Shown here: one piece after another, positions 34,090-42,921 of the stretch
How positions within the stretch are numbered: position 1 is the stretch's first letter
Layout: each line of letters opens with the position of its first letter
Assembly (NCBI RefSeq): GCF_024298825.1
Contig: NZ_CP101153.1
Coordinates: 2,418,001 to 2,482,000 of the forward strand
Direction of reading: 5' to 3'
Source: Haloglomus salinum
Lineage (GTDB): Archaea; Halobacteriota; Halobacteria; Halobacteriales; Haloarculaceae
Length of the DNA stretch: 64,000 bases
Position numbers and translations under genes: made by a program
Notes under the pieces: model-generated
Seen by the model: the letters and a program-made list of their open reading frames with translations, nothing else
Database searches by the model: none
Told to the model about the DNA's origin: nothing

Positions 34090-37000
34090 GTGCGCGAGGC
34101 CGACGAGCGCTACTTCGAGCGCATCGAGGACCAGCTGGACGACGCCTTCGCCGCGGCGCGCGCGGCCAAGGAGCGGGGTGGCGACCCCTCGACCGAGATC
34201 GAGATTCCGGTCGCGAAGGACATGGCCGACCGGGTCGAGAACATCCTCGGCATCGACGGGGTCGCCGAGCGGGTCCGGGAACTGGAGGGGGAGATGTCCC
34301 GCGAGGAGGCGGCGCTGGAACTGGTCACCGATTTCGTCGACGGGAACGTCGGGGACTACGACGGGCGCGCCGGGAAGGTCGAGGGCGCGGTCCGCACGGC
34401 GGTCGCGCTCCTCACCGAGGGGGTCGTCGCGGCGCCCATCGAGGGCATCGACCGCGTCGAACTGCTGGAGAACGACGACGGCACGGAGTTCGTGAACGTC
34501 TACTACGCCGGCCCCATCCGCTCTGCGGGCGGGACGGCACAGGCACTCTCGGTGCTGGTTGCGGACTACGCCCGGGCGCTGCTGGGCATCGAGGAGTACC
34601 GGGCGCGGGACGCGGAGGTCGAGCGCTACGCCGAGGAGATCGGCCTCTACGACAAGGAGACGGGGCTCCAGTACACCCCGAAGGACCCCGAGACGAAGTT
34701 CATCGCCGAGAACCTCCCCATCATGCTGGACGGGGAGGCCACCGGCGACGAGGAGGTCTCGGGCTTTCGCGACCTCGACCGGGTCGACACCAACAACGCT
34801 CGCGGGGGGATGTGTCTCGTCCTCGCCGAGGGTATCGCGCTGAAGGCCCCGAAGATACAGCGCTACACGCGCGGGCTGGACGAGGTCGACTGGCCGTGGC
34901 TCCAGGACCTCATCGACGGGAACTACAAGGAAGACAAGGGCGATGGCGACGAGGCCGAGACGGAGGCCGACGACGACGGTGAGGGGGAGGAGGCGGCCGA
35001 GGACGACGCCGACCCCGAAGCCGACGGCCCCGCGGGCCCGCCGCGCGTCGAGAAGTCGAAGAAGTTCCTGCGCGACCTCATCGCTGGCCGGCCCGTGTTC
35101 GGTCACCCGTCGGAGGCGGGGGGCTTCCGCCTGCGCTACGGCCGCGCGCGCAACCACGGGTTCGCGACAGCGGGCGTCCACCCGGCGACGATGCACCTCG
35201 TCGACGACTTCCTCGCGACCGGGACCCAGATCAAGACCGAGCGCCCCGGCAAGGCGGCGGGTGTCGTCCCCGTCGACTCCATCGAGGGGCCGACCGTCAA
35301 ACTCGCCAACGGCGAGGTCCGGCGGGTGGACGATGTCGACGAGGCCAGGGAGATACGCAACGGCGTCGACGCCATCCTCGACCTGGGCGAGTACCTCGTC
35401 AACTACGGCGAGTTCGTCGAGAACAACCATCCACTCGCGCCCGCCTCCTACACGGTCGAGTGGTGGACCCACGAGATGCGGGACTCCGAGGCCGACGTAC
35501 AGGCGCTCGAGGACGACCCGCACGTCGACCTCGCGCATCCCTCGGCCGCGGAAGCGCTGGAGTGGGCGACGACGTACGACGCGCCACTCCACCCCACCTA
35601 CACCCCCTGCTGGCACGACATCTCCGTCGAGGCGTTCGACGCGCTCGCGACAGCCGCGAGCGAGGGCTCCTGGGCCGAGGCCGATGGGCTGGCGATGCCC
35701 GACGACGACTCCGGGACGGGCGGCCGCGACGTCGCCGGCGGCGAGGGTCGGACCCTCGTCCTCCCGCGCTCGGACCTCGCCACGGACGCACTGGAGGCCC
35801 TTCTCGTCGAGCACACGCAGGGCGAGGACACGCTGACGGTTCCGGACGCGCTCCCGCTCGTGCGCTCGCTCGGACTCACCGAGGGGCTCGAACGGACGTG
35901 GACGCTCGACGACCTCCCGTCCGAGGCCCGCGAGTACGACGGCGGCGACAACGCAATCGAGGCTGCGAACGCGGTCGCCCCGTTCGCGCTCCGCGAGCGC
36001 GCACCCACCCGCATCGGCGCGCGGATGGGCCGCCCGGAGAAGTCCGAGAGCCGCGACCTCTCGCCCGCGGTCCACACGCTGTTCCCCATCGGCGAGGCGG
36101 GCGGCAGTCAGCGCTCGTTCGCCGACGCCGCGAAGTACGCGCCCACGATGGAGCATCCGCAGGGCCGCGTCGACGTGGAACTCGCACGCCGGGAGTGCCC
36201 GGACTGCCGGACCGAGACCTTCCGTGCGCGCTGCCCGGACTGCAACGCCGTCACCGACGCCGTCTACGTCTGCCCGGACTGCGACAGCGAGGTCGTCCCC
36301 GACGAATCCGGTCGTGCGGAGTGCCCGCGCTGCGAGACGCTCGCCTCACCCACCCAGTACGTCACGCTCGATGCCAACGACGAGTATCGTGGCGCGATGG
36401 AGAGCGTCAAGGAGCGCGAGAACGCCTTCGGGACGCTGAAAGCGGTCAAGGGACTCACCTCCGAGGAGAAGGTCCCCGAACCCGTCGAGAAGGGCATCCT
36501 CCGGGCGAAGAACGGCGTCTCGGTGTTCAAGGACGGCACCGTCCGCTACGACATGACCGACCTCCCGGTCACGTCGGTCCGGCCGGAGGAACTCGACGTG
36601 ACGGCCGAGGACTTCCGCGAACTCGGCTACCACGAGGACATCGACGGCCAGCCGCTCCGCCACGACGACCAGCTGGTCGAGCTGAAGGTGCAGGACATCG
36701 TCCTCTCGGACGGCGCGGCCGAGCACATGCTCCGGACGGCGGACTTCGTCGACGACCTGCTCACCCAGTACTACGGAACGGAGCCGTTCTACGACGTGGA
36801 CGAACGGCAGGACCTCGTCGGGGAACTCGTGTTCGGGATGGCGCCACACACCTCCGCGGCCGTGGTCGGGCGGGTGGTCGGGTTCACGAGTGCTGCGGTC
36901 GGTTATGCCCACCCATATTTCCACGCAGCGAAGAGGCGCAACTGTGACGGCGATGAAGACTGTGTTATGCTACTTATGGACGGCCTTCTCAACTTCTCGC

Positions 37001-37689
37001 GGAAATATCTCCCGAATCAGCGCGGTGGACGGATGGACGCGCCCCTCGTCATGTCCTCGCGCATCGACCCCTCCGAAATCGACGACGAGGCGCACAACAT
37101 GGACATCGTCACCTCGTACCCCCGCGAGTTCTACGAGGCGACCCGCGAGATGGCCGACCCGGAGGAGGTGGACGTCCAGATCGCCGAGTCCACCCTCGGC
37201 ACCGACGAGGAGTACCGCGGGTTCGACCACACCCACGATACGACGGACATCGCGCTCGGCCCGGACCTCTCGGCGTACAAGACGCTCGACGACATGGACA
37301 AGAAGATGGACGGCCAGCTGGAGCTGGCCCGGAAGATACGGGCGGTCGACGAGACCGACGTGGCCGAGCGTATCATCGAGTACCACTTCCTGCCGGACCT
37401 CATCGGGAACCTCCGGGCGTTCAGCCGGCAGGAGACGCGCTGTCGGGACTGCGGGGAGAAGTACCGCCGGATGCCGCTCTCGGGTGACTGCCGGGAGTGC
37501 GGCGGCGAGGTCTCGCTCACCGTCTACCAGGGCTCCGTGAACAAGTACATGGACACCGCCCGGCGCGTGGCCGAGGAGTACGGCGCCCGGCCGTACACGA
37601 AACAGCGCCTCGAGATACTGAACAAGGCGCTCGAATCCATCTTCGAGAACGACCACAACAAGCAGTCAGGCATCGCGGACTTCATGTGA
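34090..37689 (+). CDS. polC: DNA polymerase D large subunit (DP2)
   Basis: 1199 residues, GTG start. 'YYAGPIRSAGGTAQALSVLV' lies in the N-terminal half. An acidic linker (about 280-320) precedes 'FVENNHPLAPASYTVEWW'. Zinc-finger pairs begin at 'CPDCRTETFRARCPDCNAVT'. The catalytic motif 'KRRNCDGDEDCVMLLMDGLL' places the probable catalytic aspartates at 953 and 955. The C-terminal zinc motif 'CRDCGEKYRRMP' follows. No intein is present. Codons 934-981 (36889-37032) use A/T-ending codons (TAT, CCA, GTT, CTA, CTT, AAA, AAT, GGA) far more than the rest of the gene. The replicative partner DP1 is not in the window. A T-run terminator follows directly. Confidence 0.96.
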   Translation: MREADERYFERIEDQLDDAFAAARAAKERGGDPSTEIEIPVAKDMADRVENILGIDGVAERVRELEGEMSREEAALELVTDFVDGNVGDYDGRAGKVEGAVRTAVALLTEGVVAAPIEGIDRVELLENDDGTEFVNVYYAGPIRSAGGTAQALSVLVADYARALLGIEEYRARDAEVERYAEEIGLYDKETGLQYTPKDPETKFIAENLPIMLDGEATGDEEVSGFRDLDRVDTNNARGGMCLVLAEGIALKAPKIQRYTRGLDEVDWPWLQDLIDGNYKEDKGDGDEAETEADDDGEGEEAAEDDADPEADGPAGPPRVEKSKKFLRDLIAGRPVFGHPSEAGGFRLRYGRARNHGFATAGVHPATMHLVDDFLATGTQIKTERPGKAAGVVPVDSIEGPTVKLANGEVRRVDDVDEAREIRNGVDAILDLGEYLVNYGEFVENNHPLAPASYTVEWWTHEMRDSEADVQALEDDPHVDLAHPSAAEALEWATTYDAPLHPTYTPCWHDISVEAFDALATAASEGSWAEADGLAMPDDDSGTGGRDVAGGEGRTLVLPRSDLATDALEALLVEHTQGEDTLTVPDALPLVRSLGLTEGLERTWTLDDLPSEAREYDGGDNAIEAANAVAPFALRERAPTRIGARMGRPEKSESRDLSPAVHTLFPIGEAGGSQRSFADAAKYAPTMEHPQGRVDVELARRECPDCRTETFRARCPDCNAVTDAVYVCPDCDSEVVPDESGRAECPRCETLASPTQYVTLDANDEYRGAMESVKERENAFGTLKAVKGLTSEEKVPEPVEKGILRAKNGVSVFKDGTVRYDMTDLPVTSVRPEELDVTAEDFRELGYHEDIDGQPLRHDDQLVELKVQDIVLSDGAAEHMLRTADFVDDLLTQYYGTEPFYDVDERQDLVGELVFGMAPHTSAAVVGRVVGFTSAAVGYAHPYFHAAKRRNCDGDEDCVMLLMDGLLNFSRKYLPNQRGGRMDAPLVMSSRIDPSEIDDEAHNMDIVTSYPREFYEATREMADPEEVDVQIAESTLGTDEEYRGFDHTHDTTDIALGPDLSAYKTLDDMDKKMDGQLELARKIRAVDETDVAERIIEYHFLPDLIGNLRAFSRQETRCRDCGEKYRRMPLSGDCRECGGEVSLTVYQGSVNKYMDTARRVAEEYGARPYTKQRLEILNKALESIFENDHNKQSGIADFM

Positions 37690-37691
37690 AC

Positions 37692-38001
37692 GAGCTTTTT
37701 TACGCCTCGGGTACCGCTTGACCGGCGTTCGCGAGAGCGAAGCTCTCGCAGCCCATCAGAACCGCGGAGCGGTTCTGAGGACGGCGAGGCCGCCGGTCTG
37801 CGGGTACCGGCTGGCGGCTACGCCGCCAGCTAATAGATTGTCGGCGTAGCCGACAATCCACTCGGCGCAAAAAACGTTCAGAAAAAAGGCCGGCCTCCGC
37901 GCCCTCAGCCAGAGCAAGCTCTACCACGGCCCTCGTTCGCTTCGCTCACGAGGACTCCGGGCGCTCCGGCCGGTGAAACCGCGCCTTCGGCGCGGTATGC
38001 A
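37692..38001. repeat. 3'-end structured repeat, copy 1 (after polC)
   Basis: It begins at the polC stop with a T-run (GAGCTTTTTTACGCCTCGGG), a likely terminator. A chain of perfect palindromes follows: CAGAACCGC/GCGGTTCTG, the 51-bp double hairpin (37809-37859) and AGAGCAAGCTCT (37911-37922). AAAACGTTCAGAAAAAA (37871-37887) and a 33-bp block at 37969-38001, containing GTGAAACC and the tight hairpin CGCGCC-TTCG-GGCGCG, are identical to the element after htpX (41223-41239 and 41270-41302). The 26-bp run at 37930-37955 is shared with 9428-9453. No coding potential is credible. The stretch from 38002 to 38127 holds the promoter region of the next gene. Confidence 0.82.
37809..37859. repeat. 51-bp double-hairpin module (inverted copy)
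   Basis: Reverse-oriented counterpart of 33073-33123: GCTGGCGGC/GCCGCCAGC, a short A/T linker (TAATA), then GATTGTCGGC/GCCGACAATC. Both stems are perfect and the three-base loops read TAC and GTA instead of TTC and TCC. Confidence 0.85.
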
Positions 38002-38127
38002 GACGGTCTACGGTCAGCGGAGTCGAAGCGGCCACCGCATGGGAAGCGCACACCGGTCCCGAACACGCTACCACATCACACGGCAAGTGTGGAACCTTTT
38101 GAAGGAGGAGGGTGCAAGCGGGGGTAC

Positions 38128-39147
38128 ATGGCCGCCATCGAATTAGACGGGGTCACCAAGCGATACGGGACCCTCACGGCCCTCGACGACCTGTCGCTGA
38201 CGGTCGAGGAGGGCGAGGTGTTCGGGTTCCTCGGGCCGAACGGGGCGGGCAAATCGACGACGATCAACGTCCTGCTGGACTTCGTCCGGCCGGACGACGG
38301 CGAGGTACGCCTGCTCGGCGAACCCGTCCGGCGCGAGCAGAGCGACGCGGTTCGCGAGCGCGTCGGCGTCCTCCCCGAGGGGTTCGGCGTCTACGACCGC
38401 CTCTCCGGGCGCAAGCACCTCGCGTTCGCCATCGATTCGAAGGACGCGGCCGACGACCCCGACGAACTGCTGGAGCGGGTCGGGCTCGACGGTGACGGCG
38501 ACCGGCCGGCGGGGGATTACTCCCGCGGGATGAAACAGCGGCTCGTCCTCGCGATGGCGCTCGTCGGCGAGCCGGAGCTGCTGGTACTGGACGAGCCCTC
38601 GACCGGACTGGACCCCAACGGCGCGCGCCGGATGCGCGAGGTGGTCCGCGAGGAGGCCGCCCGCGGTGCGACGGTGTTCTTCTCCTCGCACATCCTCGGG
38701 CAGGTCGAGGCGGTCTGTGACCGCGTCGGCATCATCCGCGACGGCGAGATGATCGCGGTCGACTCCGTCGAGGGGCTGCGCGAGGCCAGCGGCGCGGAGA
38801 GCGCGCTCGAGGTTTCGACCGAATCGGAGGCCTCCGAGACGGCGCTCGACGACGTGCGGGCCCTGGCCGGCGTCTCCGAGGTCCGGGCGGCGGGCACGCA
38901 GGTGACGGTCACGCTGGGGGACGAGGTCCGGAAGACCGAGATACTGGATGCGCTCGAGTCGGCCGGCGTTCAGGTCGTCGATTTCGAGACCCGCGAGACC
39001 TCGCTCGAGGACCTGTTCGCAGCCTACACCGAGGGTGACGAGGCCGAGAACGGTGACAGCGACGCCGAGGACGCCACCGCTGCCGACGAGGGTGACGAGG
39101 CCGACCCCGACGGGTCCGTGGGCGACGAGGGGGGTGAGACCGCGTGA
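38128..39147 (+). CDS. ABC transporter ATP-binding protein
   Basis: 339 residues from ATG 38128. Walker A 'GPNGAGKSTT', the signature 'GDYSRGMKQRLVLAMAL', Walker B 'LLVLDEPSTGLDPNG' and the H-loop 'FSSHILGQVE' are all intact. A 100-residue C-terminal extension ends in an Asp/Glu-rich halophilic tail. It is of the CcmA/NatA-like export class. It overlaps the permease gene by four bases. The substrate is unknown. Confidence 0.94.
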   Translation: MAAIELDGVTKRYGTLTALDDLSLTVEEGEVFGFLGPNGAGKSTTINVLLDFVRPDDGEVRLLGEPVRREQSDAVRERVGVLPEGFGVYDRLSGRKHLAFAIDSKDAADDPDELLERVGLDGDGDRPAGDYSRGMKQRLVLAMALVGEPELLVLDEPSTGLDPNGARRMREVVREEAARGATVFFSSHILGQVEAVCDRVGIIRDGEMIAVDSVEGLREASGAESALEVSTESEASETALDDVRALAGVSEVRAAGTQVTVTLGDEVRKTEILDALESAGVQVVDFETRETSLEDLFAAYTEGDEAENGDSDAEDATAADEGDEADPDGSVGDEGGETA

Positions 39148-40091
39148 ACTCGGTGCTCGCCATCGCGCGCAAGGACTTCGAGGACGCCATCCGGTCGCGC
39201 GGCGTGTTGCTGGTCTCCGTGCTGTTCGTCGGGCTGTTCGTGTTCGGTGCGTACTTCTTCGCCGACGCGGTCTCGCAGGCGGCACAGCAGGCCGGCAACG
39301 CGCCCGCCCAGGGCGGCGGTGGCGGCAGCCCGGACTCGAACACGTTCCTTCGGGTCCTCTCCTCGGGCGTGACGCTGCTCGTCCCCGTGGTCGCACTCGT
39401 CGCGTCCTACAGCGCCATCGTCGGCGAGCGGACGGACGGGACCCTGAAGCTCCTGCTCTCGCTGCCCCACTCCCGCCGGGACGTGGTCGTCGGGAAGCTC
39501 CTGGGCCGCGGTGCGGTCGTCTGTCTCCCTGCGGTTGGGGGCCTGCTGCTGTCGATGCTGGTGTTCCCGCTCACCGGCGTCTCGCTCAAGCCGGCCACGT
39601 TCCTCGGGTTCATCCTCCTGACAGGGCTGTTGGCGGTCACCTTCGTGGCGCTCTCGGTGGGCATCTCGGCCGCTGCCTCCACCGGCCGCCGCGCGGTGGT
39701 CGGCACCGTCGGCGCCTACATCGGCCTGCTGGTGTTCTGGAACCAGGCGGTCGACCCTCTCGTGAGCCGGCTCGCCAACACCCTCGACTGGGGCCAGGCG
39801 ACCGTCCTCAAGGCCTCGATCACCCTGAAGCTCCTCAACCCGCTCGGGGCCTACAACTCGCTCGTCGCCTCGCTCGTCACCGACTCGACGGCTAGCGCCC
39901 GGGCCGCCGTCACGGGTGGTATCCAGCTCTCACGCCAGGCGGGGCTCCTCCAGCGAGTGTACGCCCAGCAACTCAGCCAGCAGGGGATTCCGTTCTACCT
40001 CACCGACGCGGCCGTCGTGGTCTACCTGCTGCTGTGGCTGGTCGTGCCGCTCCTCGTGGGGTATGCCCTGTTCCGGTCGGCCGACCTCTGA
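39144..40091 (+). CDS. ABC-2 type transporter permease
   Basis: 315 residues, GTG start in the GTGA overlap. One N-terminal helix (about 19-40), an extracytoplasmic Gly/Ser/Gln-rich loop, then at least five helices between about 70 and 312, with the coupling motif 'GERTDGTLKLLLSLPHSRRD'. It is related in type to NosY and is the partner of the preceding ATPase. The following 170 bp are A/T-rich and hold a terminator-like CGAG-AAAAAG-CTCG and the htpX promoter. Confidence 0.93.
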   Translation: MNSVLAIARKDFEDAIRSRGVLLVSVLFVGLFVFGAYFFADAVSQAAQQAGNAPAQGGGGGSPDSNTFLRVLSSGVTLLVPVVALVASYSAIVGERTDGTLKLLLSLPHSRRDVVVGKLLGRGAVVCLPAVGGLLLSMLVFPLTGVSLKPATFLGFILLTGLLAVTFVALSVGISAAASTGRRAVVGTVGAYIGLLVFWNQAVDPLVSRLANTLDWGQATVLKASITLKLLNPLGAYNSLVASLVTDSTASARAAVTGGIQLSRQAGLLQRVYAQQLSQQGIPFYLTDAAVVVYLLLWLVVPLLVGYALFRSADL

Positions 40092-40263
40092 GCGGCACAC
40101 GCCGGGGAATTGATAGATAACGAGAAAAAGCTCGCCATTCGGTTCGTTTATTGGTGAATATATCTATATGTGGCCTCCTAGTTGATTTATTCGGCCCGTA
40201 TTAGTCTTGATATGGTGCCTGGGCCACGCGGTTTATGACCCTGCGTGGCCTACCCCTGGGTAC

Positions 40264-41094
40264 ATGACAGATTTCGGACTGCGACTGCGGATGGTCGTCG
40301 TCGGGACGATCCTGTTCGCGTTCTACCTCGCCGCGGGCACCTTCGTGGCGGCGGCAACCGGGCTGCCGCTTCTGCCGGTCCTGGCGGTCGGTATCCTCGT
40401 CGTTCCGGCCGCCCAGTACAAACTCGGGAAGTGGCTGGCGACGCGGAAGGCCGAGGAGATTCCGGCCGAGGCGACCGGCCAGTACGGCCAGGTCCGGCAG
40501 ATGACGCTGCAGCTCGCCGAGGAGATGGATGTCCCCGAGCCCACCGTCATGCGGATGCGGATGGGCGTCCCCAACGCCTTCGCCGTCGGCCGGAAGGGTG
40601 CCGGCGTCGTCTGTGTGAGCGAGGAGCTCGTCGCCATGCTCGACCGCGACGAGCTGGAAGGCGTCATCGCCCACGAGCTGGCCCACATCAAGAACCGCGA
40701 CGTGATCACGATGGTTATCGGCCAGTCTATCGGGATGATTGTCGGCTACGTCGCCTACTTCGCGGTGCTGATGGGCGGCGAGCGCAACATCGGCTCGTTC
40801 ATCGTCGCGATGGTCGCCTCCTCCCTGGCGAACGCGCTGGTGATGGTCTTCGTCCTCGCCATCTCGCGCTACCGGGAGTACGTCGCCGACTCCGACGCGA
40901 AAGAGGCCATCGGCTCGGGTGACCCGCTCGCGCGGGCGCTGGAGAAGATATCCCGCGGCTCCGAGGGCCGCGAGATGGAGATGGACGACTCGATGAGCGC
41001 GCTCTGCATCTTCAACTCCGAGCGCGGCCTGCTGGAGAAGGTGTTCTCGACGCACCCGCCGATGGAGAAGCGTATCGAGCGGCTTCGGGCCTGA
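40264..41094 (+). CDS. htpX: HtpX-family membrane zinc metalloprotease
   Basis: 276 residues with two N-terminal helices (about 9-30 and 35-52), the zinc motif 'HELAHIKNRDV' with the third ligand in 'YREYVADSDA', and two further helices (about 150-200). It degrades misfolded membrane proteins. TTTATGA about 30 bases before the ATG suits a leaderless transcript. The gene ends in a T-run and a repeat homologous to the one after polC. Confidence 0.94.
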   Translation: MTDFGLRLRMVVVGTILFAFYLAAGTFVAAATGLPLLPVLAVGILVVPAAQYKLGKWLATRKAEEIPAEATGQYGQVRQMTLQLAEEMDVPEPTVMRMRMGVPNAFAVGRKGAGVVCVSEELVAMLDRDELEGVIAHELAHIKNRDVITMVIGQSIGMIVGYVAYFAVLMGGERNIGSFIVAMVASSLANALVMVFVLAISRYREYVADSDAKEAIGSGDPLARALEKISRGSEGREMEMDDSMSALCIFNSERGLLEKVFSTHPPMEKRIERLRA

Positions 41095-41097
41095 CCC

Positions 41098-41302
41098 CGA
41101 GCCTTTTTGACGCTTCGGGTGTCCTCGGCGGCCTCCGGCCGTCATCGGCCACCACTCGGCGTCGTGGAATCGCTTCGCGATTCTACGGACAATCAGAACG
41201 CTTCGCGTTCTGATGACGGCACAAAACGTTCAGAAAAAATGCCGGCACTCGAGCGCTTCGCGCTCTCGTGCCGGTGAAACCGCGCCTTCGGCGCGGTATG
41301 CA
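41098..41302. repeat. 3'-end structured repeat, copy 2 (after htpX)
   Basis: It starts with GAGCCTTTTTGACGCTTCGG, aligned with the T-run after polC. It contains perfect hairpins GAATCGC-TTC-GCGATTC and CAGAACGC-TTC-GCGTTCTG. It then shares AAAACGTTCAGAAAAAA (41223-41239) and the 33-bp end block (41270-41302) exactly with 37871-37887 and 37969-38001. It lies between the convergent htpX and E2 genes and may terminate both. Confidence 0.82.
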
Positions 41303-41323
41303 ATGAAAAGAATCGGCTCTGCT

Positions 41324-42919
41324 CTACTCCAGGAGTAGTAGTTCCGGGTTCTGCAGATACTCCATCAGCGTGTTCGCGAACTGTGCGGCCTCCGCGCCGT
41401 CGATGACACGGTGGTCGATAGACAGCGAGATGGGGATGGTGTGCTTCGCGACCACTTCACCGTCCTCCACGACGGGGCGCTGCTTCAGCTCGCCCAGCCC
41501 GAGGATGGCGGTCTCGGGGTAGTTGATGATGGGCGTGGCGTACTCGCCGCCGATGGCGCCGAAGTTGGTGATGGAGAAGGTGCCGCCCTGCATCTCCTCC
41601 CGAGAGATGGAGCGGTCGCGTGCCTTGCTCGCCAGCTCGTTGACGTCGCTGGCGATGGTGAGCATGTCCTTCTCGCCGGCGTTCTTCACGACGGGGACCA
41701 TCAGGCCCGCGTCGGTGGCGACGGCGATACCGATATTGTGGTAGTGCTTGACGAGGATCTCCTCGTCGTCCTCGTTCAGCTGGGAGTTGAGGACGGGGTA
41801 CTCCTTCAGCGCCGCGACGATGGCCTTCACGATGAAGGGCATGTAGGTCAGCTTGATATCCCGTTCCTTGGCCTTCGGCTTGAGGCGGGCGCGGGTCTCC
41901 ACGAGGTCGTCGACGACGACGGTGTCGTGGTGGGTGACGTGGGGCGCGGTGTACTTCGAGTTCTCCATCGCCTTCCCGATGGTCCGGCGGATGCCCCGGT
42001 AGGGGACCCGCTCGACCTCGCCCTCGGGCGTGGTCTCCGTGTCGGCGGCGGCAGCGGCCGTGGCCGTCTCCGCAGCCTCCTGCTGGACCGCCTGCGTGTC
42101 GGCCTCCTGTGCGACGCGCTGGGCCTCGGCGTACTCGCGGACCTGCTCGGCGTCGACGAACGGTTCGCCGTCCCGTATCTCGTCGGTCGGCACGTCGTCG
42201 ATATCGATTCCCTCCTCCTGGGCCACCTGCCGGGTCGCTGGCGCGGCCAGTGTCTGGTCGCGGCCGGCCGCCTCGGGCGCGCCACCGGGGTGCGCGTCGG
42301 CCGGTGCGGGTTCGGCGTCGCCCTCGGCCGCCGGTTCGTCGGTCACCTTCCGCGTGGCCGACCGCACGGCGGGTTCGGCGTCGCTCTCGCTCGCGGCCGA
42401 CTCGGGCTCGCCGCCGGCGTCGGCCGCCGCACGCACGTCACCCTCGGTGACGCGGCCGCCGGGCCCGCTCCCGGCGACCGTCTCGATATCGACGCCGAGT
42501 TCGCGGGCCAGCCGTCGTGCGGAGGGCGCTGCGAAGACGCGGCCTCCCTTCGCCGACACCTCGCCGCCGGACTCGCCGTCCGTGCTTGCGTCGTCGACCG
42601 CGGAGCCGGCGGACTCGACCTCGTCGGTCTCGGATGGTTCGGACCCGGCGCCCTCGTCCGCCATCGGCTCGACGGGCTCGCCCTCCACGTCGAACGTGAT
42701 GATGACCTCGCCGACGGGGACCATCTCGCCCTCCTCGGCCAGTATCTCCCGGACGGTGCCGTTGACGGGCGCGGGCACCTCGACGACGGCCTTGTCGGTC
42801 TCGACCTCGGCGACGGGCTGGTCCTCGGAGACGGTGTCGCCGGGCTCGACCAGCCAGCTGACGATCTCCGCCTCGGTCAGCCCCTCACCGACGTCGGGGA
42901 GTTTGAACTCGCGGACCAT
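41324..42919 (-). CDS. pdhC: 2-oxoacid dehydrogenase E2 (dihydrolipoyl acyltransferase)
   Basis: 531 residues. A lipoyl domain at about 1-78 ('EVETDKAVVEVPAPVNG', lipoylated Lys in ETDKA) leads to an acidic linker and a peripheral-subunit-binding domain ('PSARRLARELGVDIETVAGS', 'GGRVTEGDV'). A second such domain appears to follow at about 205-260 ('APATRQVAQEEGIDIDDVP'). The C-terminal catalytic domain carries 'ISLSIDHRVIDGAEAAQF'. It transfers the acyl group to CoA. It is two bases downstream of E1-beta. Two binding-domain-like segments in one chain are uncommon. Confidence 0.94.
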   Translation of the reverse strand: MVREFKLPDVGEGLTEAEIVSWLVEPGDTVSEDQPVAEVETDKAVVEVPAPVNGTVREILAEEGEMVPVGEVIITFDVEGEPVEPMADEGAGSEPSETDEVESAGSAVDDASTDGESGGEVSAKGGRVFAAPSARRLARELGVDIETVAGSGPGGRVTEGDVRAAADAGGEPESAASESDAEPAVRSATRKVTDEPAAEGDAEPAPADAHPGGAPEAAGRDQTLAAPATRQVAQEEGIDIDDVPTDEIRDGEPFVDAEQVREYAEAQRVAQEADTQAVQQEAAETATAAAAADTETTPEGEVERVPYRGIRRTIGKAMENSKYTAPHVTHHDTVVVDDLVETRARLKPKAKERDIKLTYMPFIVKAIVAALKEYPVLNSQLNEDDEEILVKHYHNIGIAVATDAGLMVPVVKNAGEKDMLTIASDVNELASKARDRSISREEMQGGTFSITNFGAIGGEYATPIINYPETAILGLGELKQRPVVEDGEVVAKHTIPISLSIDHRVIDGAEAAQFANTLMEYLQNPELLLLE

Positions 42920-42921
42920 GC

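Noticed and set aside
34090-37689. Intein inside polC
   Set aside because: The protein has normal intein-free length, NCDGDEDC is uninterrupted, and no splicing or endonuclease motifs are present; only a codon-use footprint remains.
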